From assembly GCA_024509875.1 (NCBI GenBank), contig JAMPIV010014153.1, positions 220,886-284,885 of the forward strand: DNA of 64,000 bases. Direction: 5' to 3'. The translations under genes and the position numbers were made by a program. Below, piece by piece: positions 28,566 through 43,019 of the stretch; the first letter of the stretch is position 1, and each line of letters opens with the position of its first letter. Under the pieces are notes generated by a model that saw only the letters and a program-made list of their open reading frames with translations, searched no databases and had not been told where the DNA came from. Source of the DNA: Oreohelix idahoensis. Lineage: Eukaryota > Mollusca > Gastropoda > Stylommatophora > Oreohelicidae.

Positions 28566-29121
28566 GCTGTTAAGAACGTGGACTGATGAAAAGGCAGAGG
28601 AAAATATTACATCCTCATACCAATATGTGAATGAGCTGACCACTCGTTTAAAAACTGGCTGGAAACTTGCCAATGAAAATTTGAGACAAGCCAGGAAGAA
28701 ACATGCTGCCTATTACAACAGGAAGGCTAAAGACAGAGATTTGGCTGTGGGAGAGAAGGTACTGCTTCTTCTACCCGGTAGTCAGAATAAGTTACAAATT
28801 GGATGGCAAGGTCCATATACAGTTCTAGAGAAGGTGTCTAGAACAAATTATAAGATAGATAAGAAGGGGAAAGAAAAAATCTATCATGTGAATCTCCTGA
28901 AGAAATATTTGGAAAGAGAAAATCAGGAAGAGACACACTTGTTGACCTTGTCCATTGCCATGGAGATGAAAAAGGAACCACTTTCATCATTTGAATATCC
29001 ATTACACCCCTGTGAGACAGCGGCACAGGTGAAAATCAGTACACATTTAACGAAAACTCAGAAAGAGAGAGTGCAACAGGTTCTAGATAATCATACAGAG
29101 GTGTTAACAGACCGACCGGGC
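28566..29121 (+). pseudogene. A2 integrase C-terminal (GPY/F) part and linker to RT
   Basis: From about 28570 the sequence again follows element A (RTWTDEKAEE onward) in a different frame from the upstream gag part. It carries the GPY/F module (GWQGPYTVLEKVSRTNYKID) and the linker that precedes reverse transcriptase. A one-base loss near 29120 shifts the frame, and this frame then closes at 29148. Confidence 0.85.
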
Positions 29122-30464
29122 ATACAAACTTATTGGAATATGATATGAAACTGATAGACCCCACACCTGTCTGTATGAAACCCTATTCGATTCCTTTTGC
29201 TAAGGAGAAAGCTTTGAAGGAAGAGATAGACTATTTGTTGAAGGAAGGAATTATTTCACACAGTGAATCTTCGTATAGTTCCAGTGTTGTACTCTTAAGG
29301 AAACCCTCTGGAGAACATAGACTCTGTATAGATTACAGGAGACTGAATGCTATTACAGAAGGACAGGTGGATCCATTGCCGGATACAAATCAGTTGTTTG
29401 CCAGACTAAATAAAGCTAAATATTTCTCAAAAGTGGATCTGAGTAAAGGATACTATCAGATTCCAGTAAAGCCTGAGGTTAGACCATACCTAGCTTTTAG
29501 TACCTCAGGGGGACACTATGAGTTTAACAGATTGCCATTTGGATTGAAGAATGCGCCTAGTGTCTTCTCTAGAATGATGAGAAAATTATTGGACCCTCTG
29601 AATAATCCATGTATCACAAATTTCATGGATGATATCCTTATAGCAACAGAAACATTTGAGGAACACATTGACTCTCTGAACATGCTGTTTAATCGACTTA
29701 GGGAAGCGAATTTAACAGCCCGACCAACCAAATGTTGCGTTGGATGTAAAGAATTAGAATTCTTGGGACACACAGTTTATCAGGGAAACATGACCCCTGA
29801 CCCAAAGAATTTAGAGAAACTAAAGAAAGCTCCGAGACCACAAACCAAGAAAGACGTGAGATCCTTTGTCTCATTATGTGGTTTCTACCAAAAGTATATC
29901 AAAAACTTTAATTCCATATGTGCACCGTTAACTGATTTGACACGTAAAGGAAATCCAGATCGAATTACATGGACACCACAATGTGAAATGGCTTACCAGG
30001 AATTGAAGGAAAAGCTCACAAGTAAACCTATTTTGAAATTACCTGACTTAAGTCAAGAATTCATTGTAAGGACGGATGCCTGTAATATTGGGTTAGGCGC
30101 AACTCTGCTACAGAAATCAGATGCATTGGATGGGGAATTAAGCCCAGTGGCATATGCTAGCAGAAAGTTGAATAAAGCTGAAACCAACTACTCAACTAGC
30201 GAAAAAGAATGTCTTGCAGTAATATGGGCGATAAAGAAATTCAATATTTATCTGTATGGGAAGGCATTTAAGTTGCAAACGGATCACAAACCCTTGTCGT
30301 TTCTAGCGCAGGCTAGACATGAAAATTCTAGGTTACTCCGATGGTCATTACTTATGCAACCATATGAGTTTAGCATAGAGTATATATCTGGAAAAACAAA
30401 TCTGGGAGCGGATTTTTTAAGCCGCCATCCGTGTGATGAGAATCACCGTAAGCCCCAGAAATAA
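29122..30464 (+). pseudogene. A2 reverse transcriptase and RNase H
   Basis: An uninterrupted frame of about 445 codons, with an internal ATG at 29133. It has the gypsy-type motifs LCIDYRRLNA, FSKVDLSKGYYQIPV, LPFGLKNAP (intact here, unlike in element A) and FMDDIL, then RNase H (RTDACNIGLG, ETNYSTSEKEC, QTDHKPL). The domain itself looks catalytically complete but is cut off from a gag start by the upstream breaks. It ends 70 bp before the LTR. Confidence 0.9.
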
Positions 30465-30520
30465 TAATAAATTTCTCTATGTGTATATAGAATTATAGAC
30501 TGACATATAACGTCTGTTTT

Positions 30521-30534
30521 AAGAGGGGAGAATT
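30521..30534 (+). other. polypurine tract of A2
   Basis: aagaggggagaatt lies just before the TG of the family B LTR, which supports the LTR as the genuine 3' end of A2. Confidence 0.7.
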
Positions 30535-32583
30535 TGTCGTGAAACATTCTAAATCCACATATATAAATTAAAAGGTAAATGTAAAGCCTAACACATAAAT
30601 TCAATAAAAGGAAAGAGAAATGGTAAAAATGCAGTGCTGTCACAATGGCATACAAAAATCCCCCTTGTTTTCTACTTCGTCTGCAAATTGTAACGCTTTC
30701 ACGTTGATAGTAAAGCCTACTGCATCACTACACGCTTTCTACAATAAAACGTGTACTGCATTTCTAAGAAAACCTTGAGATAGGACACTGCGTAATGACC
30801 TAAATTAATACTTCCATTAATTTCATTTTATACACGGCGTGATGAAAAGACAGATGAACTTAGGATAGAGAGAAGGGAGGGCTGAAAGCAGGAACGCATG
30901 CAACCCTAACACGCGTCTCGCGATATACAATTAATGCCACCCTCCCCAAGCGAAAGGCCAGAAGCAATACTTTTTTTCAAATAGACCGTGATAAAAAAAA
31001 CACTACAACTACGAGAGTTAGGTTTAAAAACCTGTAAAACTCTTATTGGGAAACATGACATTCTACTGTTTTATGTCTGAAATCCTGACATTAGTATGAC
31101 AGAACAGTCGAAAAGGCAGGACAGGTGGCGGTTCTAAACATAAAAAAATAAAAAAATACACGACTATCCTAGAAAATGCATATTTTGAACGCAGCCACTT
31201 AGCTCCATTAAAACTTATATATTTGGGTTCTTTATGACTTGCTGACAAAGAATATGTTAAGTGTTACGCAAATAGTCTAGGAATTAACAAATTATAGCCA
31301 AAAGAAAATAGTGAGGGTGTCAGACAACACAAAAAAATAATCGCACAGTGGCATGTTTTGAACCCACTATTTTACGGGAAATGGGCCACCATGTAAAATC
31401 CTATTTGATTGGATAGAAATAAATGTAAGGCTAAACACGATTAGTCGGACTATAAATACTATTTTTTGTTGTTAGGGGAGACGGAAGGAAGGGTACTTTT
31501 TTTCAAACGCTTGTGTAAACATGGCCCGATTGGTTAGACCCGCCAATATAGTCAATTAGGAGCGTCAGGTCAGTGCCACGCTTTAAAATAAACTTACTAA
31601 GAAACAGTGCGTTGAGAGCCAGATCATATTTTTCTAAATAAAAGTCTGGGACAGAGGCAGATCGGAATTTGTGCCATTATTCATCGCCAGTCAACGTATC
31701 TGTGTATTATTTCCATAAATTGTGGGACTGTGGTCCTAGTTATTGAAGCAGCACCTGGACTGGGTTTTGCTGAATCCAGAGGCTGACAGCATACTCCTGG
31801 GTCCAGATAGCGACCAGTGAGGTGTCTCCAGAACACAGGAAGCAATCGAGCAGAGGAGTCTTTTCCTGCCGCCATCACGAAAGATAAGCTTCTGTGGCCA
31901 GAGTAGCTCAACATTATGTGCCCCCTCAAAAATTGACATTTTGTTAACCACAGAGGGACACTTAATTGGTTCAAATGACAGGAACTGTGAAAGTTTCCCA
32001 ATACTATTTCCCCGATAATCAAACACTTGAAGTCATGATGAAAAACAACAACCATGCTTGAACAAAACCAGTATTACCTCATATTACTACTGCACAAATT
32101 ACACACATAGAATAATAATAATAAACTATGTCAATACAAAGTTCATATATATAAACTGTGTAAATAATACTTGTAATTACATTTGATTGTGATTCCTGGT
32201 TCACTGTGTAGTTGAATCAGGATATCCATTATTGACAAGAATTAATACATATATTTTTAAACTTAAACACGTGACTCATTTAAGATAGTCTTATAGAGTG
32301 TTATATGTGTGTGAGTGTCACAGTGTTGTAAAGGGTTGTAGAATAAATTAAATTGTTTATCTGTCTGTTGTTGTTGTGACTTACACTTCATCATTTTCAT
32401 AACCCTAGACATTTAACGTAGTCATCACAATATTCCAGAATAATTCTGACTGAGGCATAAATGTGGTAGCAAGTAAGGTCATCTGTAATACACCACACTT
32501 ATTAGATACAGATACCTTCACAGCTGATCTCAGTCAGTACACTAAGCCCCCTATAAATATTTATAACATCCCACTTTACCACA
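30535..32583 (+). repeat. 3' LTR of A2, family B
   Basis: It starts TGTCGTGAAA and ends TTTACCACA, and is highly similar to the solo LTR at 57200-59516. It provides the empty site (around 31022) for the MITE found in that copy. The R/U5 side shares short blocks with LTR family A (ctagacatttaacgtag, ccttcacagctga), so A and B are diverged relatives. Confidence 0.9.
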
Positions 32584-34439
32584 TATATTCTTTTCTTTTA
32601 CCATCATAACCTCTCCAGCAATTTACTTTGCTACACTGGTCCCCCTATAGGAACCTGGACCAAACATTCACATGCTCGTGCAGTAGTAGTTTATGTGACA
32701 ATTTGTATTACATGATGAGGTTAGTTAATTGCTCATACTGTTGTTGTAAACTTTGATATGTGTGAGGCTTCAGGCAAGAGGTCATGAGGGGCATTCAAGA
32801 TCTACCAACAAGAACTGAAACAATCTTGAGAACTAAGCCTGCAATAAAGACGCAGACGACCTTTGATATTATTCCTGAGGATACTGAGCCTTTCAATCAA
32901 TATTTACTGCTGGTCGTATCCAAGACCTGGCCTGGCCGTAGGTCACTGGGGTCTGTGATAAAACAACGAATAAATAGGACTACATCTCATTCAGACACGT
33001 CGATGACAACAACTTAAATGTTAGATTGTACACGGGGTTGGAACTTTCGCCGTGTACAATACATTACTACAGAAACCCAGGTTGCAGAAGCAGAAACTTT
33101 GACGCAGTTTTCATGCAAGAGGTGGAGGTAGTTGCAGCCGTGGTTCCATGCTCCAGCGGGAGCAAAATAGAAATGATAATGATCGTATCCAGAACGTTTT
33201 ATGTAGAGCTGTTGGACGGTGTTTGTGTGTTGTCTAAAAGTATAAACTTTTACACCTTCTGAATGATGTAAAAAAAAAACAGTGTCTGTATTCCATCATT
33301 TTACATTCTATCGTGTAAAATGATAAACAAATAAGAACACATTTGTTCACAAAAAGAATGTTGAGTTAGTCTGTTTCTTTAACATGGCTCTTTCCTACAA
33401 TGGCGAACACCTTACCTGTATGATCCTAGTTCGAGTCTCTCATTACTTCTCTCTCATTTCTAGAGTATTTTATGCTCGTTCTTGCTCCCAAATGCCTATA
33501 ATTTGTTTATTATTTTAATATTTCTTTACCAGGCATATACTAACATACATCTGCTCACGCGTGCATAGTTTCTTGTTTCTCGTGCGTAGTTTTAATATAA
33601 CGACATATATTTGTTTCATAAGTTGGAGGTCTGTCTCACGCTTCTCTTCAAACTAATTTAACCACGTTGTCGCTTGAACAAGTGTTGAATAAATATTGCA
33701 GCTAATAAGTGTGTGTAGCGTTTAGAGGAGCATACATGAATGAATGTGGTTAACGCTACACCATACTGCGACTTGAGTCCTGTAAAGAAGGCTCGAGATA
33801 CAATGCGAGAGGTCACACTCTAAACAATCTTAGAGACACCATATATAAAGAACAACTCTTAAAAGGTCTGGCAATCTCAATATATATATATTCGACAGTC
33901 CAACAAATATCAGCATACGATTTCAACGGGCACAGCGCGAATGCATTAAACCAAAATAACTAGCTAACAATTCCTAAACGACATCATCGACATACCCTGC
34001 TAAGTTCACAAAATCAACATGGCGCACAACTCGCTCCTGGTACTGAAATATAACGGAGATCAACATACTCAGAGACGCTACGTCAAAAGACTCGCTAACT
34101 TGCAAAAGAACTCATACTAACGGTCTGAAATATCTCCAGCATCACGCTGGGTAAGCAAAACTTAGCAGGTATAAGCCAGACGGAGAAGGTCCTCCATCAT
34201 CTTCTCTATATACGTCTCCCCCGAACACACTGTCCGGTTGAACTCTCCTCAAGCTATCCCCATGCGCTGCCCTCAGTCACATGACTGGCTATCTTCAGTT
34301 TAGCTTCGTGTCATACACATGCTATCATCAACAATGACCATCAGTCAGTCACATGACTGGCTATTTTCAGTTTAGCTTCGTGCCATACACATGTCATCAT
34401 CAACAAGGACCATCACTCACCCCATAAGTTACTTTATCA
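32584..34439. other. no gene recognised; contains a hairpin and a tandem duplication
   Basis: No protein family is recognisable. Positions 33715-33761 can fold, with TGTAGCGTT pairing AACGCTACA around a loop of about 30 bases. At 34274-34420 a unit of about 74 bp (tcacatgactggctat, cagtttagcttcgtg) is repeated twice with few differences. Confidence 0.5.
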
Positions 34440-34790
34440 AAATTCACTTTCTTCATGAACTGTTATTGTTAATCAGAATCGACATCATTGCACTCCGGTC
34501 AAACCCTTAGGTGCTCAGTCTCCCTCAGCAAACGTCGAAAAGTATGAATGCTAATTGGTCGTATTGCGCCCTGGTTGTATATACGCCGGATGCTTCCTCT
34601 CATACGTTCATCCCTGACAGTCTTATACCTAATGCCAAACTCATGACCTGTATGATAGGAATGCAACCTTCTCTGTGAAATGAAATTAATATTTGGTAAA
34701 ATGTCGTTTAGTTTGAATTTTCCCCCGCTGTGTTGATGCAGGTGCCGGAAGCATATCGTGCACCTAGTCACACTCTATATTATCGGGATT
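34440..34790 (-). repeat. dispersed repeat, copy 1 (unclassified)
   Basis: About 150 bp near 34460-34640 match 61245-61415 in the same orientation (ctccctcagcaaa, ggttgtata, ctctca.acgttcatccct). The minus strand is open for 90 codons (RRIYNQGAIRPISIHTFRRLLRETEHL ending), which hints at a decayed coding sequence. I do not recognise the family. Confidence 0.5.
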
Positions 34791-35430
34791 CTTGCCGTTC
34801 TTCTGGAGGTAGCTCTTGATTATCCCTGGCATTCAGCAGCCAGAGTAAAGCTTATAGTGTTAAAGGGCAGCCCGCCACCAAATAGCCACAAATGAGTCGC
34901 CCCACAGGATGAGAATCCGTCTCACTTTATCTTCTTGGCTTGCCCACCAGCCTTGACATCCAGTGCGAAGGCAATTTTCAACGCACGTTTCGGGTTGTTG
35001 TCGTTGTTGGTGATGTAGAAAATTTGCGATACTAAATTTTTCTTTTGCTTTTGTTTTGTGAAATGTATATGCGCAGACTTTTGATTAGAGAAACATGAGT
35101 ACGTCTGCTTTATTTTCATGAATTATTTATTCACTGGCTCAGTGGCGTATTTAGAATGAGGGGTTTCAGCTCCCCTCCCATAAAAATAACTGATTCTACA
35201 GGAAATTAACTTCTGCTTTATACTTCATTACACACTTATGGATAAAATATATGATAAGCGCGCGCCACAGGCTTTTTGTCAATGTTACATTTTTTTACTG
35301 CAAGCTATAAACTCCTTGAAAAATTATTTGTGGCTTTTTAGTGCATTAAAAACCTGTGTTTAAAATATTTTTTTTATTAACTTTTACTTGTTTTATGATT
35401 CAAGCCATAATGAATACGTGTATCAGTCGG
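34791..35430. other. no gene recognised
   Basis: Unassigned. The phrase agtggcgtatttagaatgag near 35141 resembles the end of common DNA transposon remnants, but I could not find its partner. Confidence 0.35.
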
Positions 35431-35435
35431 ATCGG

Positions 35436-37315
<1,880 letters not shown>

Positions 37316-37320
37316 ATCGG

Positions 37321-38635
37321 AGTTCGATTCCCAGTAAAGGGAATATAATTTATGGAAATATTTTTTTTCAGAACCAGTGGTCCTGATGATGTCATACTCC
37401 TCCCACCCTCAGGTCTCCTAGGTAGTGAGATCAGATGCCTAGCCTTCTCGGATAAGGGAGAAAATAAAGGAGGTCCCGAGTGTAAGTTCGCACATTAAAA
37501 ATCCCTCGGTAGTTGGAAATCGTAAAGAGTAAGCCATACGGCTGCTGCCCTGGCAAAATTTACGAAATTAGGGAACCTACACACCACAAGAAACATTTTT
37601 AGAATGTGTGATTCCTATATACACAAATTGGGATTCTCAATGGTGCTACGGAGTTCGTGCACTGTGTTGAGATCATCCTTGTGTGATCTAAGGGAGGAGA
37701 TCGGAGCACTGATGGAGTTGTCCGTGTGCAATGAAGATAGTCCTTAAAAGCAAACCAAATTAGGCAACATAACCTCCAATTTCTAATGAACAGTTACCTT
37801 ATTTTTTTTCTAGCAGTCGTAGTTTATGTAACAATTCATTCTACCAGTTTCCAGTCCTATACACTTTTATAATATTAGCCGTGTCTTACCACGTCCTGAT
37901 GTATCTACAACTCCTGTAAGACTCGCGCCAACCAAACGGAGAAAATGGGAAAAGCTGGACAGTAAATATTGTCAATGAAAGTTTAAAAAAAAAAAGAGAG
38001 GACTCTTTACTGCTAAGTTCAACGGAGTATTCTTTTAAGAATATGAAGGGAACTATAGTAATACTTCAAGGTGATTGTAAAGTCACGTCCTATTTTCAAA
38101 TTGTTATTTCTTCACTGACATCCAACTAATTTATATGAAACAAATATCACAATAAAGACAAATAACTTTTATTTTATTACATAAAGTCTATGTCGCAATA
38201 ACATTACAACGTGAAAACACATGACTTCATGGCGGGCAGCATTTCGTGCTGTCTTTTGTATTGTCAGTGTATTGGTCATTTCAGATTTTGTTTTATTTAG
38301 TTTTGTTTTGTTTCTGAGGAAAAAAAATTAAAACAAAACAAAAAACCTTTTTGTAGAATGGCAGTTACTGCTCACTGTTTTAATATTTGTTTCATTTATA
38401 TCCAGTGGATACATGAGAGGATATAAGAAGTAAGAAATAGAAAGTGACTTTTCAATCAGCCTTTATATGGTGAATATGCGCGGTAAATAAGCTAATATTA
38501 AATTTATTGGAAGCCACCGTGTGGTTTCTTAGAACGATCACTACTGTACCGTGGTCAGCTAAGAAATGTATGGCCAGGGAAGACATTGAAAATGTATGAT
38601 ATGTTCTGAGATGAGGAAAAGTGGAAGATTTAACA
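37321..38635. other. no gene recognised
   Basis: Unassigned sequence with A-runs and T-runs. No motif or repeat end that I can support. Confidence 0.4.
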
Positions 38636-38769
38636 CTGCAGTAGAGATTCTTAACATGTCTACGAACTGTTAGAGGTCCGTGAATGGATTCTAGAGGATC
38701 CATGTAATAACTGAAAGTTTAAAATGTACTTTTTATTTAATTATACTTTTATGTACATTTTTTCCGAGA

Positions 38770-38910
38770 AAGGATCCATAGTCTTCACTGGACAGTCAAA
38801 GTGGTCCATAGCCTTCACTGGAAAATCAAAGTGGTCCACACGCTTTATTCGACAATCAAAGTGGTCCATACGCTTTATTGGACAATTAAAGTGGTCTATA
38901 GCCTTCAAGG
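38770..38910. repeat. 30-bp minisatellite, first block
   Basis: About five units (tccatagccttcactggac then aatcaaagtgg, with variants cacgctttattcgacaatc) lead up to the LINE insertion. Confidence 0.9.
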
Positions 38911-40118
38911 CTGGCTTTAGACCAAAAAGAAGTACCTCAGAACAAATCTTCAATATTAGATTACTGATCGAAAAACATCTCCAGCATCAACATGATTTAT
39001 ACCATAACTTCATCGATTTCACAAAAGCCTTCGATCGAGTCTGGCATGAAGGTTTATGGCAAATAATGAGAAAATTCAATTTTGATACCAACATCATAGA
39101 TATCATTGAAGCACTATACAAGGACGCAAGCAGTGCTGTTTTTGCAAGCAATGACATTGGAGAATTTTTCAAAACCACTGTAGGAGTTCGCCAGGGATGT
39201 ATCCTGTCACCAGTGCTCTTTAACATTTATCTAGAACATATTATGCAGGAGGCTCTCTACGATTATAAATCAACCATATCGATTGGAGGCCGACCTCTGT
39301 GTAATCTACGTTTTGCTGATGATATTGATCTGATAGCTGGAACAGAATCAGAACTTCAAGACCTTACCTCTAGACTGGAAAAAGTAACAAGAACATATGG
39401 GATGGAAATTAATATAGAAAAAAGCAAGATATTGGTGAATAGCCATAAGAAACATGTTCCGACCAACATTACGTTAAATGGGCAAACGTTAGAAGAAGTT
39501 AACACCTTTAAATATCTCGGGTCCACTATATGTAGTGATGGAAGATCAAATAAAGAAATAAAGACAAGACTTGAGGTGGCCTCAGCTGCCATGACAAGGT
39601 TGAATGTGATCTGGAAAAGTAACATCAGTTTTCCTGTGAAGATCAAATTATACAAATCACTTGTATTATCTATTCTCTTGTATGGGTGTGAGGGCTGGAC
39701 ACTCACTGCAGATACGGAGCGAAGGATTCAGGCTTTCGAGCATAAATGTTACAGAAGAATTTTGCGCATTTGCTATAAAGAGCACAAAACAAATGTCTAT
39801 GTTAGAGAGAAGATAAACACCTATGCAGGCCATCAAGAACCACTTTTGTCAATAGTGAAACGTCGAAAGCTTGCCTGGTTTGGGCATGTAACTCGTCATG
39901 ACTCCCTTTCGAAAACGATCCTCCAGGGAACAGTCGAAGGTAAACGGAGAAGAGGAAGGCAAAGAAAATCCTGGGCTGATAACATCAAAGAATGGGCAGG
40001 ACACGGTTTCTCCACACTTGTACGCATTGCTGAGAATAGAGAGCAGTGGAGGACCCTGTCTGCTGATGCTTCCACCATGGCACCCCTACGACCCATGACG
40101 GGTTATGGGTTGAGATGA
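38910..40118 (+). pseudogene. LINE reverse transcriptase, N-terminally truncated
   Basis: About 402 codons of a non-LTR reverse transcriptase start inside the fingers region (AGFRPKRSTSEQ). Visible motifs are DFTKAFDRVWHEGL, VGVRQGCILSPVLFN, the catalytic FADDIDLIAG (39311-39340), then FKYLGSTIC, LLYGCEGWTL and a C-terminal RGRQRKSWADNIKEW segment. The apurinic endonuclease and any ORF1 are missing. The frame is open right through to a natural-looking stop at 40118, which suggests a recent copy. Upstream, the reading frame happens to stay open through the minisatellite to an ATG at 38724, giving a fused frame of 464 codons; I take this as chance. It cannot mobilise itself. Confidence 0.9.
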
Positions 40119-40123
40119 TGATG
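38911..40123 (+). mobile_element. 5'-truncated LINE with (GAT)n tail and 13-bp target duplication
   Basis: The insertion lies in the minisatellite between copies of ATAGCCTTCAAGG (38898-38910 and 40124-40136). It ends in a short gatgatgatg tail. 5' truncation, a target duplication of this length and a simple-repeat tail together indicate target-primed reverse transcription. A GAT-type tail is common in RTE-clade elements, but clade assignment needs a tree. Confidence 0.88.
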
Positions 40124-40569
40124 ATAGCCTTCAAGGGACAATCAAAGTGATCCACACGCTTTATTAGACAATCAAAGTGTTCCATAGTCTTCACTGGACA
40201 ATCAAAGTGGTCCACACGCTTTATTGAACAATCAAAGTGGTCCACACGCTTTATTCGACAATCAAAGTGGTCCATAGTCTTCACTGGACAATCAAAGAGG
40301 TCCTCAGCCTTCACTGGACAATCAAAGTGGTCCATAGCCTTCACTGGACAATCAAAGAGGTCCTCAGCCTTCACTGGACAATCAAAGTGGTCCATAGCCT
40401 TCACTGGACAAAGTGGTCCATAGCCTTCACTGGACAAAGTGGTCCATAGCCTTCACTGAACAATCAAAGTGGTCCATAGCCTTCACTGGACAATCAAAGA
40501 GGTCCTCAGCCTTCACTGGACAATCAAAGTGGTCCATAGCCTTCACTGGACAAAGTGGTCCATAGCCTT
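40124..40569. repeat. 30-bp minisatellite, second block
   Basis: About 15 units, including 20-bp short forms (ggacaaagtggtccatagcc), lie between the LINE and element D. Confidence 0.95.
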
Positions 40570-42995
40570 TGTGACGTACGTCTAGTTTGACTAGTGAATT
40601 TTCCCTGATATGATGGATGATTTAAAGGGACCTTTAGCTTTTCATAACATTAGAACCCCTGAACATTTGTTGTAACTTTTCGTTTGCCAGAACGCATTCC
40701 ACCGGGACTCATGTAGGATACAGCGACGAGATCAAAGAGACAGACCGAGGGATCTTAGGGGAGACTATCGGCGCTATCAAAGACAGTAGTTTTCCCTGAT
40801 ACGAGACGCAGTTGCTTGCCGCTAATTTCGCGTCTCGGTGTCAATCGAGGAACCGAGCGAACGGGGGAAAGCGAAACGGGCAGCAGCGAGCGGATACGAA
40901 GACCAGGGGGCGGCTTCTTCTCTTGATTTGGCGGTCAGATCCCCAAAAGTTCGTGAGATCAAATAAGTTGTCAAGTTTATCATGTCCCACTCAACTTACA
41001 TTCCATTTTAGCTAAATAGACCATGAAGAACTAGACACGTTATCACTCGCTGGCCAGACCTTTACAGAAGCACTAGCTTTATTGAAATCTTGTTATAGAT
41101 TTTCCCCTGGATTTTATATATATTTGCAGTGATTTCTAATTCTGTGCAAAGCGGTAAAATATATATTGTGTAAAGTGATCAGTGGTCTAGTCATTCTATT
41201 TCAAGGGATTTTGTGTTAATTTAAATCTATTTAATTAAACCATCTCAAGAGTTCCAGTTTTAAATATAATGATCTATCTATTATATTATTTCAAAAGATA
41301 ATAGATGCTTAAATTAACTTTTAAAGTCGCGAAGGAATTTATAATTAATAAATTCAGTTAAGTCCTAGTTTTATAGATGTGTGTTTTTAACCACTAGAAT
41401 TCGCGCAGTGTTTATTAAATACATAATTAAATACTCGAGTGTATTATAGGCTTAACGGGAAATTCATCGCGCTTTAGAAGGTTATTTGTTTTCGGTATAT
41501 TACATGTCTTTTTTTTCTTTCATACAGAGTGATCGTAACCTGTGCGATCCCAGCATTAAGAAAGCAATAAAGAAATCAATCTAAGCAAAGCAAAGCATAA
41601 ACAGTGTGTAGAGTTCCCCTGACGCAGAACTTGTTGAGACTGTGTAAATTTTTAATCTTTGAGGCGATTCTATGTTTGGAATTCCGCTATCTAACTTATA
41701 GCAAAGAAAGCACACCCAAAGACAAATTTAACGCACCATCAAACAACTTAAGTCGTAACGGGAAGAAGAACACTGGCCCGAGCTTTGTTAGTTTACTGAC
41801 ACAGAGAGATAATTCATAATTTCCTGAACAGTGATGTGACTAGTTTTCTCACTGGACTTAAACCATACCTCACGGATAAAGTGTACCAGCACGCGTAAGA
41901 ATTTTATTATCAGCGGCATAGTCAAATAGACCACACCATCCTCACCCCGGTATCAGAGACCGTGCCCTCCCATAGAAACTGTTATTAAGAAAAGAGACAC
42001 AACTACAGATTCATTTTCCAGCGATTACGGGATCCTTTTATGTGCTGACCGCCTACCCGATAATCTGGGGCTAGAACTTGAACAAACACTCATACATTTA
42101 GTTGAGGTGTAACTGCTGTTGTGTTATTCTATGGAGTGCAAGATTTTTTCACAATCGGTAAGTGAGAGCAAGATGAGTGAAGGCCTTTGCTAGCGCGTGT
42201 ATGAATGACAGGAAATTAATTCTTTTGTGTGACCATTTTGTTAACTTGCTTACCTGGTAACATATATCTTTTCTGTATACCCTACATTGTTCCTTTAAGT
42301 GGGATAGTTGATAATTTGTTAACTCTGTTTAAAACCACCTCCTTTCCATTTGCTTAGTAAAGGGAAGAACAGCTGGGAAGAACAGGTTTTTTTTTCTATC
42401 ACTTATACCTAACTTGGTAACACCTCTTTCAGAGTAATTAACTTTACTGTTAGGTTAACGTACCCGTGTTCCTGATATTATCTATCTCTGGACTGGGTTT
42501 GTCTTTGTCTAATGAGCGGGAAGGGCTTAGTCGATACCAATCTTCTTCACCCCCTCCCAAACTTGTTATTTGCATTTGTGTACTTATGATAATTTATGTA
42601 ATATCTGATATTTTTAGTGATTGATGTTTAAAGTGAATAAAATCACCTAAACTCATTTAGTTCTGTGTGTTGGATATACCCAAAGCCCAACTTTTCCCCT
42701 ATTCGTTTAATATAGTTTGTATCAACGTCGTGTGTGTGTTTGAAAACACCGAATCGGTGTGCGCGCAGATGCGAGTCTGGAAAACTGGCAAATAATTGTT
42801 TGACCAGGAGAGTGAAAGAGAAGATTGAGAGACACGATTTGTCGTAAATAAGTCTGTCTTTACTCTCCTCCAGCACGCTGTGAAGTAACTATTAAATCTC
42901 TACATTTTCTATCACTGAGCTTTCCATCATCATTTTCCACTCTAAACCGGACCACTATTTCTACGACTCTTTTCTCTCAAAATAAATTTACGACA
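40570..42995 (+). repeat. 5' LTR of element D
   Basis: It begins TGTGACGTACG and ends TTTACGACA, 2426 bp. The small frames inside are identical in both LTRs only because the LTRs are; none has a recognisable domain. Confidence 0.95.
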
Positions 42996-43000
42996 ATATT

Positions 43001-43019
43001 TGGCCGGCTCGTCTGGGAT
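43001..43019 (+). other. primer-binding site of element D, proline-tRNA-like
   Basis: TGGCCGGCTCGTCTGGGAT starts five bases after the LTR. It keeps the GGCTCGTC-GGGAT core seen in element A, again with two bases between TGG and GGCTCG. Confidence 0.65.

Larger units (their letters stand above)
26892..32583 (+). mobile_element. element A2: defective relative of A, lacking its 5' end and ending in a family B LTR
   Basis: The internal region is closely similar to element A at the protein level but begins at about gag residue 120 of A. It lacks the primer site and gag start, has lost the protease and integrase core, and is frame-broken before reverse transcriptase. Its right LTR (30535-32583) is family B, unlike the family A LTR to its left. 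There is no target duplication joining its two ends. Confidence 0.85.

Noticed and set aside
18441..32588. A and A2 as one insertion with a shared target duplication
   Set aside because: The left flank ccagc and right flank tatat do not match.
38636..38660. hAT end CAGTAGAGATTCTTAAC with the 8-bp duplication placed before it
   Set aside because: The eight bases before it have no match after the right end; the 11-bp repeat CTGCAGTAGAG as duplication fits better, though it remains uncertain.
39985..40437. 150-codon minus-strand frame with DCPVKAMDHF repeats
   Set aside because: It is the antisense translation of the minisatellite joined to the LINE end.
40812..41819. Small genes (67 and 71 codons) in the D LTR, repeated at 48578 and 49370
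   Set aside because: They are identical only because the two LTRs are; no motif, and LTRs are expected to be non-coding.
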